Positions 10,534 to 21,407 of a DNA stretch of 64,000 nucleotides are shown here, piece after piece (position 1 is the first letter of the stretch; each line of letters opens with the position of its first letter). Position numbers and translations under genes: made by a program. The notes under the pieces were generated by a model. The model was not told where the DNA came from, made no database searches, and saw nothing but the letters and a program-made list of their open reading frames with translations. The stretch comes from Strigamia acuminata (Eukaryota; Arthropoda; Chilopoda; Geophilomorpha; Linotaeniidae): assembly GCA_949358305.1 (NCBI GenBank), contig OX442315.1:5357875-5421874 (forward strand), given 5' to 3'.

Positions 10534-10643
10534 TGGCAAGTAAAATTTTGTAAAGCGAGTTTATCAGAATAACACTGACTTCGGCAGCGTTCCATTTTAC
10601 GTTCATCAACACACGCAGCCGACTTCCGGTTAAGAAATTTGTA
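10534..10643 (-). CDS. DEG/ENaC exon 9 (subunit 1 cysteine exon), left copy
   Basis: 110 nt between ...ctacacag and gtaagt. It encodes A-C-V-D-E-R-K-M-E-R-C-R-S-Q-C-Y-S-D-K, the thumb cysteines of the family (R-C-x2-x-C pattern), and ends F-x-C at phase 2. It is almost identical in all three copies. Confidence 0.85.
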
Positions 10644-10727
10644 CTGTGTAGAATAAAAACAAATTCTTTGAAATTTCCACTTAAAATATAATACTGTACA
10701 CAAATACAGGTCGAACATCGCTATTAC

Positions 10728-11218
10728 AAATACCGTATTTTACCGAATAAGAGTCGCCCTCGTTTTGTAGCCGCCCTCGAATAGTAGCCGCACATCAGAA
10801 AGGCGGTTTGAAATAAGAGCCGCCCTCGTATAGTAGCCGCGGCTGTTATTCGAGGCTACAAATTGAGGTTTTTGCTCAGGTTTTCAAACTTTTTCAAATT
10901 TGTTTACCGGTTTACGGAGCATGGAAATGACGGGAACACAAATGGTTAACGCCATACATACTGAACTAGCGGAACGTAGCGCATACAGAGCACGTTATGT
11001 TCTGAATATGAGAACATTACGTACCGAATACGGTACACACTTGCAATAAGAGCCGCCCTCGAATTAGAGCCGCGACTCAGAGTGCCCGTTTTGAATAAGA
11101 GCCGCGGCTCTTATTTGGTAAAATACGGTATGTCATATCCACATGGCTTCTGACATGCAATTTGAGTTTTTGTAGCAAAATCTATTACGAAAGGTTCAGT
11201 TAAACAACTGATCATCAG
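10728..11218 (-). pseudogene. DEG/ENaC exon 8 interrupted by a MITE, left copy
   Basis: The exon is 93 nt in the other copies (29391-29483, 50810-50902). Here the acceptor side (11218 inward) is intact and encodes I-S-C-L-T-E-P and Q-K-P-C-G-Y-D. The TA target lies three bases before the donor and now holds a 396-bp element, so the frame runs into a stop soon after the junction. Confidence 0.8.
10733..11128. mobile_element. TA-flanked MITE CCGTATTTTACC inside exon 8
   Basis: The ends CCGTATTTTACCGAATAAGA and, inverted, CCGTATTTTACCAAATAAGA are flanked by TA (10731-10732, 11129-11130). The other two copies show the empty site. The subterminal parts are built of AAGAGCCGCGGCTCTT-like palindromes. 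Confidence 0.9.
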
Positions 11219-11612
11219 CTGTTGGGATAAAAATTATATTTATAAATTTTTGCAGTTAGCATCCCCATTTACAGTCCTTCAGATGAAACACAAATTCCCT
11301 GTACAATCTTTGTACAAAAGTAAAAATAAAATAAAATAAAACAAATTACAGAAAACGCTTACCGTATATTATCGATTACTACGCGGGCCTCTATTAGCCC
11401 GCGGACCTCGAATTGCGCGCGGGGCAAATTTTATTTTTGCCAATAACGCGCGGGCCTCGAATTGCGCGCGGATACAGAATTGGAGGCCCGAAATGTGCCA
11501 AAAAAGGATCACAAATGACACGTTTTGCATACGTTTCGGCAGAAAATTACCGAAACGTTTGGAAAACGTCTCAATTGTCAACCTTTTTAGGTGATTTTTG
11601 TTGCCGATATGT

Positions 11613-12400
11613 AAAGATGCTATTTTTGCGGAAAATAAATTTTGTTGAAAATGTTTTTAAAAGTGTGGATAATGCAAATGGATCATTTTAACAACAAAAT
11701 TTTTGAAATTGGAGGTGGTTTTTTGTCCGCAATTGCCGCAATTGGACCGTAATGCCGCAATTTTGCGGAAAATCCGCAATTTTGGGGAAAATCCGCAATT
11801 GGTCAATATTTGGGCGTCTTTTAGAAAAATTTAGATTACGTACGTATTACGTATACGTAATATGGCCGTATCGGATACGTCAACACGACTTTTTCGTATA
11901 TAAACACTCGGTATGCATTGGTATTGCCACAACAATCCTCGTAACCAGCCAACACAACGCGTCAAAACTTCAAATTTTGTTTAAAAACTTAAAATTTTGT
12001 TTGAAAATTTCAACTTTTGTTTAAAAACTTCAAATTTCGTTTAAAAACTTCAAATTTCGTTTGAAAACTTCAAATTTTGTTTAAAAACTGCAAATTTTGT
12101 TTAAAAACTTCAAATTTCATTTAAAAACTTCAAATTTCGTTTGAAAACTTCAAATTTCGTTTGAAAACTTTAAATTTCGTTTAAAAACTTTAAACTGCCT
12201 TTAAAAACTTCAAATTTTCTTTAAAAACTTCAAATTCCCTTTAAAAACTTCAAATTTTGTATAAAACCTTGAAATTTTGGTCAAAAACTTCCCGGATGAG
12301 CCCGCAATAGGTCCGCAATAAGTCCGCAAAATGCCGTTTTTTAATGCCGCTTTCCACCCGCAATTTCACTGTTTTAAGTCCGCAAAAATAGCATCTTTAC
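11613..12400. mobile_element. Nested MITE with tandem core, TSD CGATATGT
   Basis: The ends AAAGATGCTATTTTTGCGGA and, inverted, the same block at the right are flanked by CGATATGT (11605-11612, 12401-12408). The interior contains TTGCGGAAAATCCGCAA repeats and a 20-bp tandem array at 11960-12290. Confidence 0.75.
11960..12290. repeat. 20-bp tandem repeat, about 16 copies
   Basis: The unit AAAACTTCAAATTTCGTTTA is repeated head-to-tail with point changes, inside the nested MITE. Confidence 0.85.
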
Positions 12401-12593
12401 CGATATGTTAAAAAAAACCCAGCATCGGCCAGTCGGCCGATGCTTGGTGTAAATAGTCCCCGGGCCTCTAATAGCCCGCGGGCCTGTAATACCGCACAGG
12501 TCAAAATATTTTTTTGCAAATAGCGCACGGGTGCGCTATTTGCAAATATACGGTATTCAAAACTGGGCTCTTTGCATGAAAAGAGCCACTTAC

Positions 12594-13167
12594 CCTTTTG
12601 AGTGTAAATGTGACCACATTGGATTTAAATAAGTGTCCAATATGATATGGTGGTGTAATCGTGACAATATTTTTTTTTGTTTTAGATGTTAGGGTTATCT
12701 AGAATATAAAATTTGAAAATATTAATTGTCATAAAATTGTTTTTGGAGTGTCTCACACTCCATTGGTCATTCTTGACCATTGTTTTATATTGTGATGCTG
12801 ACCCTCTCAGCACCACTTATTTCAACCTGTAATAAAATCACTCATATTACCATATTTCATAATGACAGTCACACATTAATTCGCTCTCAGCTTCCAAAGA
12901 AACAGACCCCAAAGAAAACTTCAGTTTAATCTTCGTTAAAAAATTTACTTTAAAAATATTTCAGAGCTAGCGGCACAGTAGTAAATTTTTTAGTTTTCAC
13001 AAAGACACTCATTCTAATTTTATTGATATTCAAAACATAAATGCATTTTGTCATTCGTTTAATGTTTTAAAACAAGTTGGTATCATTTGTTATCATTCCA
13101 TCGACCACTGTACTCGTGATAATTTACTTACCATCAGTACATGATAATCCGCAAAACTCATATTAGT
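12594..13167 (-). CDS. DEG/ENaC exons 5 and 7, left copy
   Basis: A 36-nt exon (13132-13167) and a 105-nt exon (12594-12698) are each bounded by consensus acceptors and gtaagt donors, both phase 0. They encode T-N-M-S-F-A-D-Y-H-V-L-M and I-T-L-T-S-K-T-K-K-N-I-V, with T-P-P-Y-H further on. Lengths and phase are the same in the other copies. Placement within ectodomain 1 is inferred from order. Confidence 0.65.
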
Positions 13168-13461
13168 CTGAAATTGAATTTTTATTCGGTTTTCTGGTCC
13201 AATTTTCATTTCTTTTACTATGTATAAAAAACAATAATCAAATAATTATTTTTATACAACTTCAATATTTGAGGCTATTTCAATTTTCCTTTCATTCTAT
13301 ATTTACTAAAAGCTAATAATCTTTAAAAAACTTTATTATTAACAACTGTAGCTGCAGTGGAACCAATGATCACTAGGGGGATTCAACGTTTCTGTAGTTA
13401 AAAGCAACTAGACGCATTCAAAGTATCTGTTTTACCAATTTTTACCATTTCTATTAACGTA

Positions 13462-13887
13462 CCGTACCGCCCCGTTTAAACGCCCGAGTTCAATAAGGCA
13501 CCGACCCCGTTTAAGCGCCAGGCAGTCATCGGCAATTTTTTGCAAAAAATCGATGATTTTTGCAGAAAGATCGCCATTTTTTCTGAAAAATCGCCATTTT
13601 TTCTGAAAAATCGCCATTTTTTCTGAAAAATCGCCATTTTTTCTGAAAAATCGCCATTTTTTCTGAAAAATCGCCATTTTTTCTGAAAAATCGCCATTTT
13701 TTCTGAAAAATCGCCATTTTTTCTGACAAATCGCCATTTTTTCTGAAAAATCGCCATTTTTTCAGAAAAACCAACATTTTGTTCAGAAAAATCGACATTT
13801 TTTGGATATGCGCCGGGTTCAATTAAACGCCGGGGAAAGCGGCTAAAAAAAAGTTAAACGCCTGGGCGTTTAAACGGGGCAGTACGA
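13462..13887. mobile_element. TA-flanked MITE with TCGCCATTTTTTCTGAAAAA array
   Basis: The ends CCGTACCGCCCCGTTTAAAC and, inverted, TCGTACTGCCCCGTTTAAAC are flanked by TA (13460-13461, 13888-13889). The centre (13550-13790) is about eleven copies of a 20-bp unit. It is present only in the left arm. The long open frames over it are repeat artefacts. Confidence 0.85.
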
Positions 13888-14161
13888 TATTCACAGTTGT
13901 GTTTTTGCATATCCCCCCTATTTTGGTCGTTTATGTAAACTGCGTAAACGATAACGTATTACCCTGCTTTAAGCTGCATGACAATATAGTGCGAGTTTTA
14001 CCAACATTCAGATAAACCCAGTTTTTACCGGCATGCCGGTGTGAGTTTTTTCAATAAGAATTGAGCCTAAACAAGCATAAAACGCATTTTATTCATCTGG
14101 GCTCTTAAATTTCAAAAACTTGTAAACCCATGTGCCCAATGGCATGCTGCTTACAGTAATG

Positions 14162-14306
14162 CTGGTGATATACTAGGCGCGATGTGGCGCGAATTGGTCT
14201 GCGATTATGATCGCAGCCAATCCAGTGAGACATGACGTCATTTTTGATGATGTCAAAATCGCTTTGCGACGCGATTTGCACGGCATCGCGCCTAGTGTGC
14301 CACCAG
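14162..14306. mobile_element. MITE CTGGTG...CACCAG (ACTAGGCGCGATG)
   Basis: Inverted ends CTGGTGATATACTAGGCGCG and, inverted, CTGGTGGCACACTAGGCGCG. Orthologous copies lie at 27346-27787 (itself interrupted) and 48370-48513. Confidence 0.75.
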
Positions 14307-14363
14307 AATAAAGCGGGTTAACATGGTACAAACAGAAACTTTTTTGCACCTACTACTGTTTAA

Positions 14364-14999
14364 CCCTCAGATGGACAATCTCCAAAGACGACGCTTTGGT
14401 GCCCACAATGTACAGTACCTATTTGGGTGCAAAATAATTAAATAAAAAAGGCCCATACCTGAAGCGGTTTAGGGTAGTGCAAAAAATTGTTGCACTTGGC
14501 GCCACTGTTTTTGGTCTCCCCATGCTTCGGTTTGGTTAAAAATATCAATTGTTTTGTTTTGTTTATATACATAGTAGTGAGAACGAATTTGGAACGGAAT
14601 TGAAACAGAATTGGAACGAAATTTGAACGGAATTGAAACAGAATTGGAACGAAATTGGAACGAAATGGAAACGTAATCAAAAAGCGTAATCACTTTTGTT
14701 GGACTACTAGCGCCATACGGTGTCTGCTGGTAAAAATGGGAAGCACTAAGTAGAAGCGCTTTTATATGATTGGGAGAAGCCAACTTAAATTTAAGCTGGG
14801 ATTTCTAAGGGGCAGAATTTTTAAAGGTGAATAAATAAATAAATAACATACAGAACACTCCAAAATTTTTTTTAGACAAACCTTATTGGTGTGTGAACAA
14901 AGTCAGAAATTTTCAGAAAATTATATTAAACCAAAAAAAAGTTTTCCTATTCAAGAAGAGTGTTGCACCCAAATAGGTATAGGGTTGTCCATCTGAGGG
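14364..14999. mobile_element. TTAA-target MITE, TIR CCCTCAGATGGACAA
   Basis: TTAA is duplicated at 14360-14363 and 15000-15003. TIRs are CCCTCAGATGGACAATC and its inverse. The right-arm empty site reads CTACTGTTTAAGCATTT. TTAA with CCC...GGG tips fits the piggyBac group. The interior has ATTGGAACGAA repeats. Confidence 0.85.
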
Positions 15000-15293
15000 T
15001 TAAACATTTTTTTATGATGGTTTAAGGCTGTTGTGGCATACTTTCCCAAAGCGGAAACATAAACAGCAATGGCAGAACTTAATAGCATTCAAATAGGAAT
15101 TCTGATACTGTATAACATTCTAACAACATTTAACGGATGAAATGATAAATAGGCATCTTATGAAATAACAAAACCATGAACCAAGGATAACGAGGACACG
15201 TATCAACATGTTCAATGCGTTTTGCCTCTAATGGCGCTACATAATATAGCCACCCTGTATTCTGGGATAACAACAGATAACAAACAAGCTTAA

Positions 15294-15813
15294 CCCTCGG
15301 AGGCATCAGGCTATACAGATTTATGGACAAGCTCTTTCTTGAATTGGAAAATTTTTTCCTATCCATTTTTTTTGCTGAAAATTTGTGATTGCGTTTATCT
15401 CATAATAAATTAAATCTCAAATGAAATTTGTAATGATTCAGCATTTATCTAATTAGATATTTTACTTGAAAAATTGGTGTCCCTTAAAACTCCAGCTTAA
15501 CAATAAAGCTGGCTTTACTGCTTAAGGATAAGAGCGCTTCAACTAAAAGCTTCAAACTGTTACCAGCGGACGCACTGGCAGTGCTCAAAACTGCTCAAAA
15601 CTAAGTGTTTGCGCATGCGCCTGGATAATTTGGAGTATTTCGGATTAGCATCTGATTGGATGCTGGATGTTCCGACACTAGCGCTCTCTAGACATTTAGT
15701 AGCGAACTAAGAAATAACCTAAACATCGCTTCAACTAATCGACCTGAAAATTGTCCATAAATCCGTAATGCCTTATACCAAAACGGCACATTTTACCCTT
15801 ATGCCTCTGAGGG
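15294..15813. mobile_element. TTAA-target MITE, TIR CCCTCRGAGGCAT
   Basis: TTAA is duplicated at 15290-15293 and 15814-15817. The tips CCCTCGGAGGCAT and, inverted, CCCTCAGAGGCAT are followed inward by GATTTATGGACAA. The other copies read straight through (TCAATTAAGCTTG at 27001). 2911-3163 belongs to the same family. Confidence 0.85.
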
Positions 15814-15937
15814 TTAATTGACAAGCAATGCACGACTTGTGATTGTTGTCTTCCAATCAGCGTACAGAATAACGAATCAATAGGAAATAACACACGGATA
15901 TTTGTCCATGTTATCCTTGGTTCATGGCGCTACTGAC

Positions 15938-16704
15938 CATTTTCTATTCTTGAACACATCGAGTTAAATAAGTATGTTTCCTGTGTTTTGAATCTATCGG
16001 AATACAGTCTTGATCCCTGCAAGATAAATTTAAATATTTTTGCGAACAAAAGTTAAAAATTAATGGATGTTGAAAGACACTTGGATAGTAAGGAATATTG
16101 TAGTGAGAAATGTGCTGCCCCTGCACGTGCACTGGTAGCTGAAAACCATTCTGTCGAGTTATTCAGTCAAGTGAGAGTGTCATTGTTATTGATTACTTAC
16201 ACTTACTCTTGAAAAAGTGATATTTTTTATCATCTTTGTAAAATTTTTCATTTGAAATACTTCATAGAGGTCGGTTTTATTGTCTATATGAAATACACCA
16301 GCGGGGCATTCTAGATTTTTTAAGATGCCATATTAAATACTAGGTTAAATATTTTGAATATAAAATAACTCACCTACGCGATTTCCTCCCATACTATTCA
16401 TGCTTTGATCCGTAAAAGTTGTGGCAAGATATACTGCCGGAAAATCACCAACAGTTTCTTCAGTAATATCAGCACGAACTTTGATGGGTCCTTGCGTATA
16501 ATAAATGATTTGATCCAAACATTGGAATACGCACAAACACAGTGTGAGTATGCCAGCAGATAATCGAGAAATATTATAAATTCTTGCCACTTTTTTGTGC
16601 ATTTTGGTGTCAACGGGTGGAAATGTTAAAGTTTCCAATTTCAACTGCACATATGTTTCAGTAAGTCTTCGAATTTCTGCTGTTTTCCTTTTATAATGCA
16701 TCAT
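15938..16704 (-). CDS. DEG/ENaC exons 1-4 (N-terminus, TM1, start of ectodomain 1), left copy
   Basis: Exons 16374-16704 (ATG to donor gtgagt, phase 1), 16207-16310, 16079-16150 and 15938-16016. Exon 1 encodes a basic N-terminus, V-A-R-I-Y-N-I-S-R-L-S-A-G, a hydrophobic TM1 and then F-P-A-V-Y-L, the post-TM1 signature. Exon 2 carries N-F-T and N-I-T sequons. All frames are open. Exon lengths equal those of 26147-26918. Confidence 0.8.
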
Positions 16705-16873
16705 TGTACCTTTTAAACCCAAATCCGACTTTTAATACCTGCACATAAAAATCACAAGGGGAAATCAGAAAAGGGACGAAGTACTTAAATGCAAGAAAAA
16801 GCAAATAGGTGGGAATGCTCAAAGTGTATTTACAAGCTGGTAATATTTATCACTTCGGTTAGTTTTAGTAGCA

Positions 16874-17319
16874 CCTAGGACGATTTACCAGAGGACTTCA
16901 CATCCGCCTTTTTTTTTAAATCTAAGTTGTTCCATAAAAATGCGAAGAAAGAGCCATCTGTCTTTGCATAGTTAAATTTTTTTGCGGGCAAATGGTGGAC
17001 AATTGACATCCCGCATTTACATTTTTAAAGGACGTTATAACGTAGTTAAATTTTATTAAGCATTTGATTTAAAAATAATATCTAAAAACGTAATAAATAA
17101 TTTTCAGACATTATTTTTAACTTAAAAATAAAATATAAATGTCTTCTAAAAATGAAAATGCGGTATGTCATGTCAGTTGTCCGCCATTTGCCTGCGTAAT
17201 GACGTCATTTTGTGTATTTTTGGCTATGGGTGGCACCATGATCACAAGACAGTCACAAGACAGAATCGCATTACAGTCTAACAATGAAATTGTGGTAAAT
17301 TGTGGTAAATCGTCCTTGG
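16874..17319. mobile_element. MITE CCTAGGACGAT, 5-bp duplication TAGCA
   Basis: The ends CCTAGGACGATTTACC and, inverted, CCAAGGACGATTTACC are flanked by TAGCA. It is orthologous in position to 23646-24487 of the right arm and absent from the third copy (near 46160). Confidence 0.75.
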
Positions 17320-17600
17320 TAGCACGTAATAAAGTTGCTTTGTACTAATTAAAGTGTGCTCTACAACTTTGTAATTTGAAATTTTGCCCTGACGTTGATG
17401 TTTTCTGAGTGAGTAATAAAATCAATTTCATTGAGAATTTACCACTAGCTAGGAGGGCTATAAATAACCACGAATGAGATTAAGCGTAACAAAACAACAA
17501 TCGTTCTCCCGACCAATCTTGACGAGCGTAACAAACCGATTTTGACGTCTGATTTTCTATCAGTAAATTCTCGTTTTAAATGCACCTCGCTCTTGAGTAA

Positions 17601-17703
17601 TTGTCGGGATTAGGTCAGCACTCATCTTCTTGTCCTAACCTGGCGGACACTCGTGAGCTTATCAGGCAAAAAGATTCATGCTGACCTAATTATCCCGACA
17701 ACT
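17601..17703. mobile_element. Short palindromic MITE
   Basis: TTGTCGGGATTAGGTCAGCA and, inverted, TTGTCGGGATAATTAGGTCA face each other over about 100 bp. Confidence 0.55.
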
Positions 17704-17721
17704 ACACGTTGCGCTCAGTAT

Positions 17722-18100
17722 TAGGGTTTCGGTTTTCCCGGCGTTTTCCAATTCCCGGTTCCCGGTACCAAAATGGCCGGTATTCCCGGGAAATCGGTAC
17801 TCCCGGGAATTAAAATCAGGCGACAAAAAATGGTTAAAAATGGCCGTTTTTCGTAAAAAAAAAGCCAATTTTAGCCTTTTTTCGTCAAAAAAGGCCCATT
17901 TTAGCTATTTTTTATGGTAAAAATAGCCATTTTCATCATTGAAACATTACAAGTTGCAACGTTTCAATGACGAAAATGACGTTTTAACGACGTTTTTTGA
18001 CGGAACCGGTTATTTCGAAAATTCCCGGTTCCCGGTACCGTGATTTTTCACCGGGTTTCCCGGGAAATCGGTACCCCGGTTTCCAGGTACCGAAACCCTA
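17722..18100. mobile_element. hAT MITE, TIR TAGGGTTTCGG, TSD CTCAGTAT
   Basis: TAGGGTTTCGG and CCGAAACCCTA are flanked by CTCAGTAT (17714-17721, 18101-18108). The subterminal parts are rich in TTCCCGG and GGTACC. Confidence 0.9.
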
Positions 18101-18471
18101 CTCAGTATATTACCTCTGAAAATTGTACTGCTGACTTGCTATATAAGTAAATTTCTTATAGAATCATTGGTACGTCGACAACGATTTGTCGTGGACAGCG
18201 TAAACAGGCTTGTCTATTAGAGCCTTACTGGGGTGGATTCAGAAAGCGTATCAAGTTAAGTGAACCTAAAGTCAACATCAATTCTATAAAAAATTCATTT
18301 GAATTCCAATTAAATTTAATGGTTATGCTGATAGAATTTCAGAAATTTAAATATAGAAGGTTCTCCCACTATAAGTTTTCATCATACAATAAGGGTAAGT
18401 GCTACACACACGCAACATTGAAAATCAATTGCTCTGTTTCTGAAATTTATTTTCTCTTTTAGTAAAACACT

Positions 18472-19336
18472 AGCTGCATTCAAAAATTAAAACACTTTGT
18501 GTTTTAGTTTAATTTTAAAACAAAAATGACATCATTTCCTGTCTATAAAATTAAAATTGGTAAAAATACAAACTAAAATACAATTTTACTAAACTCTATT
18601 TTACTTCAATTTTAAGTGCAGTTATGCATTACATTTGTATACAAAGTTTTGTTAAAATTGAAGCAAAATAAAGTTAAAATCCAAGCACTCAAAAATTAAA
18701 ATGTTATCTGTATTTACATGACATCACTTCACCACTTAAGACATCACTTCCTGTTTTCTTTTAAATTTTTGTGCAACACACACATAAAACATAAATACAA
18801 AAATTTTGAATTTTAATTTCTGAAGAATTTTCATGAAAATAGGAAACTCACATGTGACCATGTATCTTTAATTTTATACCATTCTTATTCAAACCATAAA
18901 CTTTAATATTTTTCTAACTAAGATTGATAATAAATATTACTTACATGCTTTATTAATTAATTTCTTCTTTCTTTCTGCATGTCATATCCAATGACTTCAT
19001 CTTTGAATTGATGCTATCAATGACCTCTGGTGCCAGTTGGTCATACTCTTTTAAAATTTCTACCTCCCTTCTACCAACAAGGCATAAAAATTTTAAATCC
19101 TACTAAAAATAATAACATTCCAACAATTCATACTTCTTTCTAATCACTTGAAGAGTATTATATGCTACATTTTGGTATTGATTACACATCAGGTGATCAA
19201 TGATGTCATGTAAAAGTTATCACATGTTGTCAATTTTATAAAATAGGGTTAAAATTCTCACACTCAAAATTAAAACTTAAAACACACTTAAACTAAAATT
19301 GTTAAAACACAAATATTTTAATTTTTGAATGCAGCT
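18472..19336. mobile_element. MITE, TIR AGCTGCATTCAAAAATTAAA, TSD ACT
   Basis: Inverted ends share AGCTGCATTCAAAAATTAAA and are flanked by ACT (18469-18471, 19337-19339). The right arm is empty here (near 23300). Shared TGCATTCAAA and a 3-bp target link it to the 3608-4096 family. Confidence 0.8.
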
Positions 19337-19837
19337 ACTGTAATTTAAATGAAAAGGTTAAGCTTATTACGAGAAAAAATGCACCGAGTTTCCATTACTG
19401 CCTTCACCACAGTGTTGTATTCAAATATAACAATCCAAATCAATAAAATTTCATTTTTGAGCCATATTCCTTAAAATTGTCCAAAAGTTGCACTTAAAAA
19501 GACAAGTCACGTGACTTATCCTTTGTTTTCCCATAGCAAAAGAAGATTCAATTAAGTTCTTGTTCTTTATTAATTTTAATCTTATTTCTTAATTATTTAG
19601 AGAAAATCTGGATATAACACCATGGTATTATAATCGAATATGGTGTTATAGCTGAAATGGTGTTGTATTGGAATTTTTCTACAATGTTTCCAAAACATCT
19701 GTTTTTCGGGTGAAGACGGTAGTGAGCTTTTTAAAAATACAATTACGCGCTCCTAGTTGGAGAAATAATTTTAAAAGTAAGAGTTGAAAATTCCTACTGA
19801 AACAAAAATGAACAAATAACTTTTTCGAGCCGGCTTG

Positions 19838-19912
19838 TCGCGGTAAATCGTGTCGCTAAAACGTGATCGCTAAAATGGGACTTTTTTGGTAAAAAATGAC
19901 TATAACCGCAAA
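19838..19912. mobile_element. Fragment of the TCGCTAAAATG family
   Basis: Carries GTGTCGCTAAAACG, CGCTAAAATGGGACTTTTTT and ATGACTATAACCG, the right half of 4643-4903. Confidence 0.6.
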
Positions 19913-20099
19913 TACCTATAAAAACATACAAATAAATTAATAATGAATAAATGCAAATTTAAATGATCATTGCATAGCAACAGTGTTGCTCTGGGGTGCC
20001 GAAGTACAACTTTATATACTGTACGTCCGGGCTAAACAGAGTACACCGCATGAAAATTGCACACCAGCTGCCGTGAGTCCGTGAAGCAAAAATAATTCA

Positions 20100-20511
20100 A
20101 CGGCTGTTACTTTTGTTGTAACCAATGAGGAGATTTCTAGTTTTTCAAACAAAGTGAACGCACTATGAAAGAAAGTTTATCAGGCAGTTATTAGTATTAA
20201 ACTTTGCTTACCTCGTAGTGAAGTTGATTAAGAGAGCAACAAACAACGCGTACGTTCAAGCGCATACGGATTGAATCAATGTCGAGATAAAAACGTGCAT
20301 TACGCCATGGAAAGCGTCATATATTGATTCGTAAATGCTCAAACTGACGAAAGGTGGCAGCAGTGAAATAGCAAAAAAAAGAATATTCTTCCGAAAATAT
20401 CAACGTTTTAATTGGTTTTATTCAGTTTGCTTTACTTTGCATTTCAACAATGCAGTTTTTGATTTAAAAATACTGTACGGCATCATTTAAGCACATAATT
20501 TAATTTTTCTA
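20100..20511. repeat. Inner end of the left palindrome arm
   Basis: Inverted match of 22484-22875, including CTGTACGGC...CATTTAAGCAC and TTTTAATTGGTTTTATTCAG. The same block recurs in direct orientation at 39482-39900. Homology with the right arm stops at about 20511 and 22484, which defines the apex spacer. Confidence 0.85.
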
Positions 20512-20562
20512 TCCGGAAAATATTTTTTATGAGATAAATGCATCTTTGCACAAATTTCAGTA

Positions 20563-20748
20563 CAGTCGAACCTCATTATAACGAACCACTTTATAACGAA
20601 TTTTTGTTAAAACAGATGCTTAGAAATGGCGTGGTTGGTTGGCTGTAGAACACCATTTAAAAATGTTTTGATATAACGAACTTTTGTTATAACAAATTGA
20701 TTTTTCGGGTCCCCTGCGATTCGTTATAAAGAGTTTCAACTTCAACTG
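20563..20748. mobile_element. pogo/Tigger-like MITE, TIR CAGTCGAACCTC
   Basis: CAGTCGAACCTCATTATAAC and, inverted, CAGTTGAAGTTGAAACTC..ATAACGA are flanked by TA (20561-20562, 20749-20750). The ends are typical of pogo-type Tc1/mariner relatives. Confidence 0.85.
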
Positions 20749-20819
20749 TAAATAAATTGGTTACATTAATTATAAAGTGATTGTTTTATAAACGGTGCAC
20801 GCATTCGTCTTGAAGAACA

Positions 20820-21175
20820 TGAAAGAAATCTCGGCGTCGGATTATTGGTAGTTAAGCTGACGAGTAGACTAATATTTCAAACCTTTTTTTCTCAAAACTT
20901 TTCAGTAAGAGATAATTTTTTTAAGAACAGTTCTAGACTAATTAGATGGTGCTCTACAACTTTGTAATTGGAAATTCTGCTCTAACCTTATTGGTTTAGA
21001 AGTTAGCAAGTGAATGACCTTGAAAATGGCCTTCAAGGTCAAATTTGATGACATCATTGTATTGCTCTTACCCAACTTATTATACGATCGCTTCATCAAA
21101 GTTGGCCTAGATGCAATTGCTCACGAAATATTTAGGGGGGTTAAGACTTTTGGGACACCCTGTATACTGTGGCCA
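20820..21175. mobile_element. Element fragment ending GGACACCCTGTATA
   Basis: Positions 20840-20990 are the inverse of 31600-31740. The right end GGGACACCCTGTATA and the left end of the other copy, TATACAGGGTGGTGCAGAAA (31420), look like the two termini of one family. GTGCTCTACAACTTTGTAATT is shared with 17352, 23600 and 46110. Confidence 0.5.
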
Positions 21176-21407
21176 AGGTAAAGACCTGCACAACAGCGTC
21201 ATAAATTGATTCTTAAATGCTCAAACTGGCAACAGGTGGCAGCAGTGAAACCCTCAAATGTTGTGTTACTGCACATTTCTCTATTTTATCACAAGGGTTC
21301 GCCAAAAATTATGAAACAAATTCCTACCAGATTCCATACTGCTATTTATTTTACTGTTTTATCACAGAAAAAAAAAAAAAAAAAAAAAAAACCACATCAC
21401 TCAACAT

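Larger units (their letters stand above)
11362..12553. mobile_element. TA-flanked CCGTATATT element with GCGGGCCTC repeats
   Basis: The ends CCGTATATT and AATATACGG are flanked by TA. Both sides carry repeated GCGGGCCTCTAATAGCCCGC-type blocks. It is related in design to 10733-11128 and hosts the nested element 11613-12400. It sits in intron 7 of the left channel copy. Confidence 0.65.
3174..16704 (-). pseudogene. Left-arm copy of the two-subunit DEG/ENaC channel gene
   Basis: Mirror-image copy of the gene at 26147-36248. Exons, in transcript order: 16374-16704, 16207-16310, 16079-16150, 15938-16016, 13132-13167, 12594-12698, about 10728-11218 (split by a MITE), 10534-10643, 8348-9161, 5170-5272, 4466-4548, 4299-4394, 4117-4226 and 3174-3555. 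Lengths equal those of the right arm, except that exon 10 is one codon longer. Most exons are open, so decay is recent. Two lesions argue against function. A 396-bp MITE (10733-11128) lies in exon 8 three bases before its donor and brings an early stop. The 5' flank also lacks the TATA/initiator block found before the other two copies. As in the right arm, an exon between 15938 and 13167 is unresolved. Confidence 0.75.

Noticed and set aside
13550-13790. CRISPR array
   Set aside because: Repeats are head-to-tail without unique spacers, in a eukaryotic transposon.
13432-13822. Three overlapping minus-strand ORFs of about 100 aa
   Set aside because: They are translations of the 20-bp TCGCCATTTTTTCTGAAAAA array in three frames; no codon bias, and absent from paralogous copies.
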